A stretch of 64,000 bases of DNA from Paenibacillus sp. FSL H8-0548 (GCF_038630985.1 NZ_CP152049.1:1058001-1122000), one strand, 5' to 3'. Positions 1-8,923 are shown, counted from the stretch's first letter. A program made the numbers and translations. The notes: generated by a model from the sequence alone, not told the origin.

Positions 1-14
1 TAGGGGGTGGGACG

Positions 15-896
15 ATGAGTAAGCTAAAAACAGCTTTTGTTTGGCGTAGAGTTGGGCTAATCATACTACTGGCCAGCTGCGCAATATTGCTCATATCTAC
101 AACTAATCCAAATACACCAGAAGGATTTCTGGTAATAGCACATCGCGGAGCTTCAGGCCATACCTCTGAGAATACGATGGCTGCCTTTGAAGAAGCAGAG
201 CGTCTTGGCTCCGACTACATTGAATTTGACGTACAGCTAAGCAAGGATGGGGAGCTAGTGGTCATTCATGATGACACCGTGGATCGGACGACTGAGCATA
301 CCGGCCCTGTGGACGAATATACACTTGATGAGCTGGAAGATATGGATGCTGCTGCTGGAAAAAGCACGAATACAGGCGACGAGGAGGAGACGAACCTTGC
401 ATCGTTTGAGGCTGTTATGGAGCGCTTCGCAGGCAAGATGGGCATGCTGATCGAGATTAAGGAGTCGCCGAACGAGCCAGGCGTGGAGGAGAAGGTTGCG
501 GACGTGGTACGCCAATACGAGGCCCGCTTAAACTATACGGCGTTTGGCAAGAACGGCGGTATCCTTGGGATGAATAAGCTGAAAAATACCGCGGCCATCA
601 TGATTCAATCCTATGATTTCGAATCGACGCATCTGCTTCACGCCCTTCTGCCGGATATTCCGGTAGCAGCCCTTATTCATGAGGATCAGCATCCTTTATC
701 CGACGAGCTGCTCGATGAGCTTACTTCTTATGCTGCCTACATCAATTATAAGCATGACCTGCTTGACGAGGAGATAGTAAACAAAATCCATGAGCGGAAC
801 CGGAAGGTCTTTGCTTGGACGATCCAGAGCGAAGAGGAATTAATGCGGATGAAGCAGCTTGGCGTGGATGGCGTCATTACGGATTATCCCGGGTGA
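15..896 (+). CDS. Glycerophosphodiester phosphodiesterase family protein, membrane-anchored or secreted
   Basis: The protein (293 aa) hydrolyses glycerophosphodiesters to glycerol-3-phosphate and an alcohol in the known family. An N-terminal hydrophobic stretch at about residues 13-30 suggests a signal anchor or signal peptide. The GDPD core follows: HRGASGHTSENT at about 43-54 (catalytic His and Glu), FDVQLSKDG at about 76-84 and the second His in VVIHDDT at about 87-93. The C-terminal GVDGVITDYP is the usual family ending. The ATG at 15 has a G-rich ribosome site just upstream. Length is normal for the single-domain family. Substrate is not evident from sequence. Confidence 0.93.
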   Translation: MSKLKTAFVWRRVGLIILLASCAILLISTTNPNTPEGFLVIAHRGASGHTSENTMAAFEEAERLGSDYIEFDVQLSKDGELVVIHDDTVDRTTEHTGPVDEYTLDELEDMDAAAGKSTNTGDEEETNLASFEAVMERFAGKMGMLIEIKESPNEPGVEEKVADVVRQYEARLNYTAFGKNGGILGMNKLKNTAAIMIQSYDFESTHLLHALLPDIPVAALIHEDQHPLSDELLDELTSYAAYINYKHDLLDEEIVNKIHERNRKVFAWTIQSEEELMRMKQLGVDGVITDYPG

Positions 897-906
897 GGTC
901 AGGATT

Positions 907-1731
907 TTAACGCTCCGATTTGTTCATCGTTCGAAAACGAGCGGGAGCGATCCCATTCCAGCTGCGAAACATTTTGCCAAAATGAAATTCATCTGCAAAT
1001 CCGCATGCGTCCGCGATCGCTTTCATCGGCTCATCCGTCAGCAACAGCAGCGTTTTGGCTTGTTCGTTCCGAACCTTATTTAAATAAGCTTTGGGTGAGA
1101 TGCCGATATGCTTCATGAACATCTTGCGTAATTGTGAGACGGAAATGTTAGCGTCCTGTGCCAGCTCTTCCAGTCGAAGAGGCTGATGATAGCCGGTATC
1201 CATCCAAAGCTTTGCCTGCTGGAAAGCTCTCATATAAGGATTGTGCGACGTCGCATCTGTGTCCTTCATGAAATATATCAAACGAGACAGCATATATTGG
1301 AACTCTGCTTGCCGTTCATGAGGATCGGTTCCTTTAATTGACCAAATGCGTGTGAATTGCGACTCGATCCAATCCGACTGCTCTGGTGAGTATACCTTAT
1401 AAAAAGGAATATTCAGCGAGTCCACAGGGATGGGCTTCAGCCAATGATTATGCTCGCAAGGAATATCGAGCACATCAAAAAGGAGCATGCGAATGCATAA
1501 TGGCTTGTCTATAGAGGAAAGCATTGTCAAGGTAAACCCGTGTTTCAAGTACAACAAATCACCTGACTGCACCTGCAGCGGCTCTTCCTCCACCCCATGA
1601 AAAAATTCGCCTTCGCCACTTTGGATCAAGTACAAGGAATGGACATCGGTCGTATTGCGAATATCTTTCCATCCGGGAACGGGGGGCTTCTCATAAGAAA
1701 GCCGATGATGATAAATACGGTGGTTATTCAA
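907..1731 (-). CDS. AraC-family transcriptional regulator with cupin-like sensor domain
   Basis: This 274-residue protein has an N-terminal AraC-type cupin (about 1-150, with SGDLLYLKHG typical of the sugar-binding fold) and a C-terminal double helix-turn-helix (about 170-270, motifs LEELAQDANISVSQLRKMF and AIADACGFADEFHFGKMF). It reads from an apparent TTG at 1731, with an A/G-rich ribosome site somewhat far upstream, so the start is not certain. It is transcribed divergently from the glycoside hydrolase gene, so it probably controls that gene in response to a sugar; this is inference from position. Confidence 0.9.
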   Translation of the reverse strand: MNNHRIYHHRLSYEKPPVPGWKDIRNTTDVHSLYLIQSGEGEFFHGVEEEPLQVQSGDLLYLKHGFTLTMLSSIDKPLCIRMLLFDVLDIPCEHNHWLKPIPVDSLNIPFYKVYSPEQSDWIESQFTRIWSIKGTDPHERQAEFQYMLSRLIYFMKDTDATSHNPYMRAFQQAKLWMDTGYHQPLRLEELAQDANISVSQLRKMFMKHIGISPKAYLNKVRNEQAKTLLLLTDEPMKAIADACGFADEFHFGKMFRSWNGIAPARFRTMNKSER

Positions 1732-1850
1732 GATCAGAGATCACCATCCTTGTAGCGATTTTGACAAATAGTGATGAGGTTTATCCATTCAATTGAGCTC
1801 TTCTTTTATGATACGCTTTACGAAGCATACATGAAAGGGGCTTGTTTATT

Positions 1851-3566
1851 GTGATACGTACTTTTCAGCAGCATATTCTGCGACCTACGAGGCTTTTGAA
1901 CGGATTATGGGATTTCATAACGGACCCTGACAATATAGGCATTCATGAGGGCTGGGCCTCTAAATTTCCTGAAGGTTCCCGGAAGCATGTCGTTCCCTCT
2001 TGTTGGAATAATGAATTAGGCACTTATGAGTATATTGGGGCTGCCTGGTACCGTACTTATTTTGATAATGTGCAAGAAACGAATATTCGGCTGGTCTTCG
2101 AAGGTATTCTCCACCATGCGGATGTGTACGTGGATGGCAAGCATATAGGCTATCATTTTGGCGGATTTACACAATTTTCAGTTCTTCTGCCGGAGCTTGC
2201 TCAAGGAAAGCATGAGCTCGTTATTCGCGTAGATAACACGGTGGACTGGCAAACGCTGCCGACGGACATTGCGGATTGGCACTCATATGGCGGGATTATT
2301 CGCTCTGTTGAACTGCAGGAGCTGCCTGATGTGTATATTGACTCGATGAAAATAGATTACCAGTTGAAGGATGACTCAGCGGATATTCAATTGCACATCG
2401 TGCTCCATTCGCTTAGTAAGGGAGATTGCCAAGTTGAAGTGAACGCCTTCACGGAGGGGCTTTCCCTTTCATCGTCACATGTTGACATTGCTGCCGGTCA
2501 GGCTGTGAGTTTGACGCTTCGGGGGAGCCTTGAGAAGATCCGCAGATGGGATGTAGGCGAGCCGGAGCTCTATACATTTACCGTTCAAGCGGGGGAAGAC
2601 GATCTTATAGATCGGACAGGCTTCCGCACGGTTGAAGTGCAGGGCAGCGACATTCTGTTGAATGGCAAAAAGCTATACCTCCAAGGCGTGAATCGGCACG
2701 AGGAGCATCCCGAGTGGGGATTTGCCTTCCCGCCGAAGCTAATGCTGAAGGATCTCGATATTTTGACCGACATGGGCTGCAATATCGTGCGCGGATCGCA
2801 CTATCCGCAGAGCCAGTTCTGGATCGATTTGCTCGATGAGCATGGTATGCTGCTCTGGAGCGAGATACCGATGTGGGGCTGTTTTATGAGCAAGGAGACG
2901 CTCGGAAGCCCTATCTTTATAGAGCGCGGCATTAAGATGCTGGATGAAATGATCTCCCGAGACTATCATCATCCATCGATCATTTTCTGGGGAGCCCATA
3001 ACGAAATTGATACGCGGACGGAAGAAGCGCTCGAGCTGACGAAAGCCTTCGTGGGGAAAATTCGCAGCATGGACAGCAGCAGGCTCGTTACTTACGCGAC
3101 TATGCATCCGGAGCAGGATATCGTGCTGTCCTATTTCGACGTTATCGGTATTAATAAATACTATGGCTGGTATGAAGGCAGCGTCGATGGATTCAGCAGC
3201 ATGCTGGAGAACTACTATATTCATGCGGAAAAGCATGGGGCAGGCGGCAAGCCTGTCATCATGAGCGAGTTCGGCGCAGCTGGTATTTTCGGTGATTCGG
3301 GCTGGGAGCCGCGCTTGTTTAGCGAAGACTATCAGGCGGATGTGGTGACGCGTGCCTTGAAGATTTTCCGCGACGACCCTCGCATTGCAGGTACGCTCAT
3401 CTGGCACTTCGCCGACATTCGCGTCGATGTGAGGAGCGACCGGCCTTACTTCCGCGATCGCGCGCGGAGCTTCAATAACAAAGGATTGCTAAGCGAGTAT
3501 CGCAAGCCGAAATTGGCTTATCGCGTAGTGAAGGCGATTTATCGGTCGGATCTGTTGGATCGGTAG
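1851..3566 (+). CDS. Glycoside hydrolase family 2 protein (beta-glucuronidase/beta-galactosidase type)
   Basis: The protein shows the full GH2 layout: jelly-roll sugar-binding domain (about 10-165), immunoglobulin-like domain (about 165-265) and TIM barrel (about 270-571). The acid/base is in WGAHNEID (Glu at about 385) and the nucleophile in MSEFGAAG (Glu at about 473). NRHEEHPEWG is the usual family motif at the barrel start. No signal peptide is seen, so it is likely cytoplasmic. An in-frame TTG at 1842 exists, but it lies 1-2 bases from the GAAAGGGG ribosome site; the GTG at 1851 has proper spacing and gives 571 aa. Similarity to short UidA-like enzymes favours beta-glucuronidase, but the exact sugar is not settled. 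Confidence 0.92.
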   Translation: MIRTFQQHILRPTRLLNGLWDFITDPDNIGIHEGWASKFPEGSRKHVVPSCWNNELGTYEYIGAAWYRTYFDNVQETNIRLVFEGILHHADVYVDGKHIGYHFGGFTQFSVLLPELAQGKHELVIRVDNTVDWQTLPTDIADWHSYGGIIRSVELQELPDVYIDSMKIDYQLKDDSADIQLHIVLHSLSKGDCQVEVNAFTEGLSLSSSHVDIAAGQAVSLTLRGSLEKIRRWDVGEPELYTFTVQAGEDDLIDRTGFRTVEVQGSDILLNGKKLYLQGVNRHEEHPEWGFAFPPKLMLKDLDILTDMGCNIVRGSHYPQSQFWIDLLDEHGMLLWSEIPMWGCFMSKETLGSPIFIERGIKMLDEMISRDYHHPSIIFWGAHNEIDTRTEEALELTKAFVGKIRSMDSSRLVTYATMHPEQDIVLSYFDVIGINKYYGWYEGSVDGFSSMLENYYIHAEKHGAGGKPVIMSEFGAAGIFGDSGWEPRLFSEDYQADVVTRALKIFRDDPRIAGTLIWHFADIRVDVRSDRPYFRDRARSFNNKGLLSEYRKPKLAYRVVKAIYRSDLLDR

Positions 3567-3587
3567 GCGGAAGGGACTAAGGGAGAA

Positions 3588-3620
3588 GGGACTCATCCTA
3601 GGGGGATGGGTCCCTTTTTT
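3588..3620 (+). terminator. Intrinsic terminator after GH2 gene
   Basis: An 11-bp stem (GGGACTCATCC with GGATGGGTCCC, one T-G wobble) and a short loop is followed by six T. It ends the glycoside hydrolase transcript. Confidence 0.85.
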
Positions 3621-3817
3621 GTGCTTCATCTATCGATGGAAGCTTGAACTATGCCATTATAATTTTTGTTCAGATAAGAATCCAAATCGCCCAATGGAGA
3701 AAGTTTACACCAAATACATCATAATAATTGCTTTACAGAAAACGTAATGGTGTTATATTATGAAATAGGACACTTATTGGTGTCATAAATAATAAATGGA
3801 TAAGGATGATGATTTTT

Positions 3818-4186
3818 ATGCATATTTTAACGATCGTTCTTCAGAGTTGGCTGCTTTTCTCCATGGCATTCTTTGGCGGAAGCAAGATTGCAGGAGCCCA
3901 GCATCAGGTCGAATTGTTTGATTCGATTAAACTTCCCCAATGGTTTCGCCTCATTACTGGCTACGTTCAAATTGTTGGATGCATAGGACTCATTATCGGC
4001 TACTGGTATCCGGGTGTTGCCGCATGGACCGGGATATTGATAGGCATTATGATGCTATTGGCGTGCCTCTCGCATTTCAGAGTCAAACATCCGATCGGAA
4101 AAGTGATACCGGCCTTATTGAATCTCTTGATTGCTATTGCAGTAGTATTCTTATATGCAGATGAATTGCCCCATCTTTTTGGGTAA
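3818..4186 (+). CDS. DoxX-like small membrane protein
   Basis: A protein of about 122 aa with four hydrophobic segments (about 5-22, 45-63, 68-86 and 95-113), the pattern of DoxX/DoxX-like proteins. The motif FFGGSKIAGAQHQVELFDSI near the first segment is typical of this group. ATGs at 3806 and 3809 overlap the AAGGA ribosome site; the ATG at 3818 has the right spacing, so I chose it. The role of this family is poorly defined; some members act in redox or quinone-linked processes. It stands alone, with tRNA debris downstream. Confidence 0.82.
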   Translation: MHILTIVLQSWLLFSMAFFGGSKIAGAQHQVELFDSIKLPQWFRLITGYVQIVGCIGLIIGYWYPGVAAWTGILIGIMMLLACLSHFRVKHPIGKVIPALLNLLIAIAVVFLYADELPHLFG

Positions 4187-4205
4187 GTTCATATCTATGG
4201 TAGTG

Positions 4206-4278
4206 AAATGCGCAATAGTGGGAGAGTGCCTGTATGGCATGTAAGAGGTCAGCGGTTCGATCCCGCTAGCCTCCACCA
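4206..4278 (+). pseudogene. tRNA-Ala(GGC) relic
   Basis: From about 4215 the sequence follows a bacterial tRNA-Ala: D-arm TGGGAGAG, an anticodon loop with GGC, the complete TpsiC arm GGTTCGATCC and a 3' end CTCCACCA. About six bases of the D-arm are missing, the 5' acceptor strand is unrecognisable, and the anticodon stem has mismatches. Apparent changes relative to a normal tRNA-Ala are mostly C-to-T or G-to-A. It is unlikely to fold or work. A retained 3' tRNA end next to its terminator is also what is left after integration of a mobile element. Confidence 0.75.
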
Positions 4279-4289
4279 CACAAATGATA

Positions 4290-4316
4290 AAATGCTACCT
4301 TCGGGTAGCGTTTTTG
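4290..4316 (+). terminator. Intrinsic terminator with TTCG tetraloop
   Basis: GCTACC, loop TTCG and GGTAGC are followed by GTTTTT. It lies 15 bases after the tRNA relic CCA and is the likely terminator of the former tRNA transcript. Confidence 0.85.
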
Positions 4317-4776
4317 ATTTGGTGGAGATATATGGTGGGGAGTTTCGCAGGGAGTAAACCGCTAGGCGGGGCATCCCGTGCGTACGGAACGAGGTGGAGG
4401 AGCACGGCGTCTGAATCTAATTCTGGATCTAATTCGACGAATAAGCTGGGTTAGTGATTAAACCCCTCTGCGGTGTGATACTAAATGGATTTTATGTAGT
4501 TAGTTTTGATGGTTTTCCGATTTATGACTTCACTAGATGGAAAACCTACATTTAGAATTGAGTATCTCGACTTCAATCGTCCATTTTGATCAAACTAGTT
4601 GGACAAAATCCATTTAGCTATAGAAATGGTCCGCCCAAGGATATACTAACTGTAGGAAATCCATGTAGTTATAGCTCGCAGAGTGGAAAATAAGTAAATT
4701 CTGCCCTTGAACCCGCCCCCGAACCCATGGCACCCATACCCACCCGCACCATTCTTATTGTAAATTAAACTGTAAA
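4317..4776. repeat. Non-coding stretch with short AT-rich repeats
   Basis: No convincing gene. It contains at least three copies of a motif close to AAATCCATTTAGYTATAG: direct at about 4607-4624 and 4655-4673, and inverted at about 4483-4500 (TAAATGGATTTTATGTAGTTAG region). A related pair is formed by GGAAAACCTACATTTA nearby. These look like dispersed intergenic repeats, not a CRISPR array, because spacing and arm length vary. Confidence 0.5.
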
Positions 4777-4980
4777 TTACCATATGCCACTATCCAATCC
4801 CTTCCGTGTTAATTCATAATATAGAATTCTTTGTCCTGTCTCGTGATAAATCGGAAATAACCATCCCTTCTTACAAAGTCGTTGCAGATGCCCTAATGCT
4901 GTTCGATGATCGAATGAGAAATGTCTAGAGATATCAATTGGTCGAATAGGGGGAGCTACAAATATAGAAGACTTGGATGG
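4777..4980 (-). pseudogene. Fragment of a winged-helix DNA-binding protein
   Basis: The minus strand has a 67-codon open frame whose peptide reads like the end of a winged-helix domain (RTALGHLQRLCKKGWLF, then GQRILYYELTRKGL). It ends at a stop at 4777-4779 and has no start codon before the upstream in-frame stop at 4981-4983, so it is a 3' remnant. It overlaps the start of the small membrane ORF on the other strand. Confidence 0.45.
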
Positions 4981-5172
4981 TTAGATGTATTGATGAAGTT
5001 CAGTTATACAAATGTAATGATTGCTTATGACTTGTTTGCAACGTTCCAAACAATCAATGTATTCGGTCTATCTATTCTATACCCGTTTGTAGCCATTGGA
5101 ATGACCGTAGCCCTATCGTTGGCTAATGTGATGTTGCTTTATTGCACGATGAAACGAAAACAAGTGGTGTAA
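4921..5172 (+). CDS. Hypothetical small membrane protein
   Basis: An 83-residue frame. Residues about 30-75 hold two hydrophobic segments and the protein ends with basic residues (TMKRKQ), so it may be a small two-helix membrane protein. No ribosome site is clear at the ATG at 4921; an ATG at 4996 (MKFSYTN) is another possible start. Its first 60 bases overlap the winged-helix remnant on the opposite strand. I do not recognise the family. Confidence 0.4.
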   Translation: MSRDINWSNRGSYKYRRLGWLDVLMKFSYTNVMIAYDLFATFQTINVFGLSILYPFVAIGMTVALSLANVMLLYCTMKRKQVV

Positions 5173-5316
5173 TCTTTTTATTCTCGTTTAGTTGTAAACA
5201 AGAAGTAGGATATAGGAATCGCGCTGGCGCCGCCAAAGGACGTCGACAGCCGTTTCACCTTATTTAGGAAATTACTAAATACAACTTAATTTCCTCTGAA
5301 TCGCCATGGGATTCCC

Positions 5317-5790
5317 TCAAACTGTGAGTTCATTTTCCGACTTTAGATTAATAGCAACTTGCAATAATCTCTCAAGCACTGCCCCGAATATGGCGATGAC
5401 AAACGAGGCGAAGGCTACAACCAGACCAAGCAAAATCATACCCGGTGTATCGTCTTGTTTTGCCATGTTGTACAAAACGGGCTCCATCGCCACAAAAATA
5501 ATGCAGATACTGAAACCGCAGTATTTGATTTTCTTTAATGCCCGAACGGACAGCTCTGAAAAAGCGATATTTTGATCAATATAACCGAGCAATTTAAATG
5601 CTTGATACAGTGCGATGTAATAAGGTATTGCGGCTACAAAATAAACGATATCTACAGCATATAGTTTGCCTGGAAAGTAATCATTTGTTTCCCGAAATAA
5701 AGAAAGCAGTGCAAATACACATACAGCAAGCGCTGGTAAACCCATCAGAAACACGGTGATTTTCAAAAAAAATGTTGATGTGCGTTTCAT
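5317..5790 (-). CDS. DUF2975 family membrane protein
   Basis: A protein of about 157 aa with four hydrophobic segments and the conserved look of DUF2975 (ALYQAFKLLGYIDQNIAFSELSVRALKKIKY between segments 2 and 3). The ATG at 5790 follows GAGGAG with 7-base spacing; a further in-frame start at 5805 lies upstream of that site. In Bacillales this family usually comes just before a small YozG-like Xre repressor gene. Here only about ten matching codons (MAIQ...) follow before a stop, so that partner seems lost. Function unknown. Confidence 0.82.
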   Translation of the reverse strand: MKRTSTFFLKITVFLMGLPALAVCVFALLSLFRETNDYFPGKLYAVDIVYFVAAIPYYIALYQAFKLLGYIDQNIAFSELSVRALKKIKYCGFSICIIFVAMEPVLYNMAKQDDTPGMILLGLVVAFASFVIAIFGAVLERLLQVAINLKSENELTV

Positions 5791-5823
5791 AATCAAACTC
5801 CTCATCTGTATAAGTTTGATACT

Positions 5824-5852
5824 ATTATAATACCGATTTTATCGTTTTACAA
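5824..5852 (-). promoter_or_regulatory. SigA-type promoter for DUF2975 gene
   Basis: On the minus strand TTGTAA (5852-5847) and TATAAT (5829-5824) are separated by 17 bases, about 35 bases before the DUF2975 start. Confidence 0.65.
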
Positions 5853-6150
5853 TATATATTAACTGTTTCTCAATACATTAATCTTGTTTTAAAAGCATCG
5901 CAAAGAAGCCGTCTCTACTGAAATGGTTTCTTTGTGCATTCAAATATTATGTTTTCAAACAGATATTGCACAAGAAGTTGCAGATAAGTGGAGAAGAACT
6001 GAAAATATCAGCGGGGTGGAGTAAGGATAAAATAAATGATTTTGAAGAAAGTAAGAATAAATTTCCACTTACCGCCTGAAAACGAAATCGAAATCATGAG
6101 GGTAATATATATAATTACTTTTCAATAAGAACAGAAGGGAGAAGGAACTA
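5853..6150. other. Intergenic region before sigma factor gene
   Basis: No gene is supported. A short imperfect hairpin (GCAAAGAA with TTCTTTGTGC) lies at about 5899-5938. A GAAAAC-type element at about 6077 followed by GGGTAA at about 6100 could be an ECF-type promoter, but I cannot confirm it. Confidence 0.3.
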
Positions 6151-6684
6151 TTGAATGATAATCAAATCATTGAAAAAATACAGCACGGTGAGCAGCATTA
6201 TTTCAGATTATTGTATGATAAGTACTTCGAATATGCATTAAGGGTGTCAAGCATTATTTTACGAAACCAGCAATCGTCAGCTAAGGATGTTGTGCAGGAA
6301 GCGTTTATAAGAGTTTATCGGAATTTGAATCAATTTGACTTGGATCGCGAATTTAAACCGTGGTTTTATACGATTTTACTGAATGAGTGCAAACGAGTAA
6401 GTCAAAAGAACAACTATAACGTAGCTGCCTTTGAACAAGTGGAAGAGCCATTGCATCAAGATCAGCATCCTTTCATTGAATATGAATCTCTCTATACTGC
6501 CATCCAGCAGCTTGATGAACATAATCGCATACCAGTTATTTTGAAATATATGCATGATATGAAGGATCTGGAAATTGCAGCTGTATTACAGGAAAATGTG
6601 AATACGATTAAATCACGGTTATATAAGGCTCGCATGAAGTTGAAAAACTTGTTACAGCATGAATCTGGAGGTGCAGTGCAATGA
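6151..6684 (+). CDS. ECF RNA polymerase sigma factor
   Basis: This 177-residue protein has sigma region 2 (about 10-75, with DVVQEAFIRVYRNL and PWFYTILLNECKR) and region 4 (about 110-165, with ILKYMHDMKDLEIAAVL and TIKSRLYKARMKLK). It starts at TTG 6151 behind an AGAAGGA ribosome site. The stop codon overlaps the ATG of the next gene, so the two are translationally coupled. It likely responds to an envelope signal through the downstream membrane protein. The target regulon cannot be read from this window. Confidence 0.93.
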   Translation: MNDNQIIEKIQHGEQHYFRLLYDKYFEYALRVSSIILRNQQSSAKDVVQEAFIRVYRNLNQFDLDREFKPWFYTILLNECKRVSQKNNYNVAAFEQVEEPLHQDQHPFIEYESLYTAIQQLDEHNRIPVILKYMHDMKDLEIAAVLQENVNTIKSRLYKARMKLKNLLQHESGGAVQ

Positions 6685-7496
6685 AAGAGAAACAATTAGA
6701 TGAGATGATTACGAAGGCTTTGAATAATCATTCGATTAGCGACTCCATGGATAAAGAGGACATATGGAAAAATATTGCGCAAGAGCTGCAATTGAAGCAA
6801 AGTTCGAATGAAGATCCGGCTAAGGAAGAAGGCAACAATCAGGTGCAGCATACACAAAAACGTCTTAGTAAGGAGACAAAAATGAAAAAGGGTAATAAAT
6901 GGATTCGGGTAACGACACTTGTTGCAGCAGCGAGTATCGTCGGTGTGATGGTGACGACGAATACGGGTCAAGCTTTTGTTAATCAATTAAAGCAATATTT
7001 TGAACCTGAGAAAAAGGTTATTGAGGAATACGAGGGTATGCCAGAAGAGAAGGATATTGTATTGCAGGATACAGAATCGGGTTTTGTGATTTATATCGAC
7101 GAAGAAAGATATAAGCTAGTTCAAGAAGAGAATCAAGATGTAATCGTCCCAAAGGTGCCATTGGAAGATCGATATCCTGAGGTTTCAATGAGCATTAAGC
7201 AGCTGAAAGGGATTTTGCCTGAGCAGGCTATTGCGGAGCAACAGCAGCTTTTGGCAGAGAAATATGCAAAAGTTGAAGCGCCGGTAAAGGTCACGGAGCC
7301 TCTAGAAGCAACGCTCATATCTGCAAAGGACGGGCAAAGCTGGGATAGCCCGGTTGTGAAAGTATACGTGCTTTCTAATGGTCACGGTGGAAGCTTTGTC
7401 ATTACGGGAAAATACTTTCTTGAGGCAGCAGAAGGTCATGGAGCAAGATTTTACTACATGCTAAAGCAATTTACGCTTGTAGATCAAAAGCAATAA
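6681..7496 (+). CDS. Membrane anti-sigma factor
   Basis: A 271-residue protein with a hydrophilic N-terminal part (1-72), one transmembrane segment at about 76-95 (RVTTLVAAASIVGVMV) and an extracellular C-terminal domain. It is the immediate partner of the ECF sigma factor (ATGA overlap). The short N-terminal KALNNHSISDSMDKEDIW stretch could be the sigma-binding part. It lacks the HxxxCxxC zinc motif of the ZAS class. The external domain should sense a cell-envelope cue; the ligand is unknown. Confidence 0.85.
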   Translation: MKEKQLDEMITKALNNHSISDSMDKEDIWKNIAQELQLKQSSNEDPAKEEGNNQVQHTQKRLSKETKMKKGNKWIRVTTLVAAASIVGVMVTTNTGQAFVNQLKQYFEPEKKVIEEYEGMPEEKDIVLQDTESGFVIYIDEERYKLVQEENQDVIVPKVPLEDRYPEVSMSIKQLKGILPEQAIAEQQQLLAEKYAKVEAPVKVTEPLEATLISAKDGQSWDSPVVKVYVLSNGHGGSFVITGKYFLEAAEGHGARFYYMLKQFTLVDQKQ

Positions 7497-7702
7497 AATG
7501 CTCTATAATTTACCCATCCGGTTCAACTACGAGGGCTCAAGCAGCTATAGTCATCTTCAAAATTTATACGCGTTAAACATGAGTAAGCAGGAGGGGCGAC
7601 AGAAGCCCTCTTCTTCTTGGCTATTGTCATTGAATATGTGATAACTCCTCCTTGGACAAAAGAGAGTGTAAGAAGAGCAGCGCTAGTAAGGAGATGGAAA
7701 TA

Positions 7703-8248
7703 ATGATGAAAAATGTTTATGTCGTGCGACATTGCAAAGCAGATGGACAGGAGCCTGATGCTGGGCTAACTGATCTAGGGATTCAACAAACTGAGATTGT
7801 TGCTAAATTTTTCTTAGATAAAGATATTGATTTTATCATTTCAAGCCCTTTTGAAAGAGCTTACCGCACCATAGCACCATTGGCTGAAAAAATTGGTATA
7901 CGAGTTGTTTTGGATGATAGATTGGCTGAGAGGATTTTATCAAGCCAAAATCATCCTGACTGGCGAGATATGCTTCATAAAACATACGATGACTTAGACC
8001 TATGTTACGAGGGCGGGGAGTCCAGTAACACGGCTATGAGCCGTGCCATTAGTGTAGTAATGGAAGTTCTGAATGGTGAGGACAAAAACATTGTATTCGT
8101 TTCACATGGAAACCTGATATCACTTCTACTTATGCATTTTGATGACCGTATAGGGTTTAAGGAGTGGGAATCCTTATCTAATCCTGATGTTTTTCATCTT
8201 ATCTTCTCAGCTGATGATAAGCCTAACATTCATCGAATATGGGAGTAG
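7703..8248 (+). CDS. Histidine phosphatase family protein (phosphoglycerate mutase-like)
   Basis: A protein of about 181 aa with the branch-1 histidine phosphatase pattern: VVRHCKADG (catalytic His in an RHC variant of RHG), SSPFERAYRT, the acid residue in LAERILSS and the second catalytic His in VSHGNLIS. The frame is open upstream to 7652, but the AAGGAG at 7688-7693 points to the ATG at 7703 or 7706. Substrate is not evident. Confidence 0.88.
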   Translation: MMKNVYVVRHCKADGQEPDAGLTDLGIQQTEIVAKFFLDKDIDFIISSPFERAYRTIAPLAEKIGIRVVLDDRLAERILSSQNHPDWRDMLHKTYDDLDLCYEGGESSNTAMSRAISVVMEVLNGEDKNIVFVSHGNLISLLLMHFDDRIGFKEWESLSNPDVFHLIFSADDKPNIHRIWE

Positions 8249-8353
8249 AAAGCAAATGAGGATTGAAAACCTATGAAATTTCAGTATTTAAATAGTAGAA
8301 TAAAAAAAGTGGGATAATATATGAAGCATCGAAAACTTCAAGGAGGAGATTTT

Positions 8354-8923
8354 ATGATGAAAAATGAAAAAGTGGAGTTGTCATCAGAACAACGTGAAGA
8401 GCTACTCAGAGCTTTGAAAGCCCGTTTTGAGAAAAATATGAACCGCCATGAAGGTTTTGAATGGGCTATAGTCCAAGCAAAGCTGGAAGCTAATACCGAA
8501 AAGCTGTGGTCACTACATGAAATGGAAAGAACCGGCGGTGAACCGGATGTTGTTGGTTATGATGAGGAGATGGGTGAATACATTTTTTATGACTGTTCAG
8601 CGGAAAGTCCTAAAGGCCGCAGAAGTGTTTGTTACGACAATGAGGCGCTGGAGTCAAGGAAACAACATAAACCGGAAAATAGCGCTATTAATATGGCGAT
8701 TGACATGGGCATTGAGCTTTTAACAGAAGAACAGTATCTGGAGTTGCAGAAACTTGGGAATTTCGATACGAAAACATCGAGTTGGGTGAAAACACCTTCT
8801 GAGATTAGAAAACTTGGTGGTGCGATCTTTGCTGATTATCGCTATGGCAATGTCTTCGTGTATCATAACGGTGCGGACTCCTACTATGGCGCCAGAGGGT
8901 TCCGTGGCTCGCTTAGGGTTTGA
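8354..8923 (+). CDS. DUF4256 family protein
   Basis: A soluble protein of 189 aa matching the DUF4256 pattern (RRSVCYDNEALESRK, AIDMGIELLTEEQY and a final YYGARGFRGSLRV). An AAGGAGGAG ribosome site at 8340-8348 leads to the ATG at 8354, although the frame is open from 8321. Function unknown. It stands alone between the phosphatase and the first palindrome. Confidence 0.85.
   Translation: MMKNEKVELSSEQREELLRALKARFEKNMNRHEGFEWAIVQAKLEANTEKLWSLHEMERTGGEPDVVGYDEEMGEYIFYDCSAESPKGRRSVCYDNEALESRKQHKPENSAINMAIDMGIELLTEEQYLELQKLGNFDTKTSSWVKTPSEIRKLGGAIFADYRYGNVFVYHNGADSYYGARGFRGSLRV

Noticed and set aside
2739-3407. 222-codon minus-strand frame inside the GH2 gene
   Set aside because: Antisense to the catalytic barrel with active-site motifs on the plus strand; no ribosome site.
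4317-4776. CRISPR-like repeats
   Set aside because: Motifs vary in sequence, direction and spacing; no cas genes in the window.
7497-7702. Possible small gene between anti-sigma and phosphatase genes
   Set aside because: No frame with ribosome site; only AT-rich spacer.
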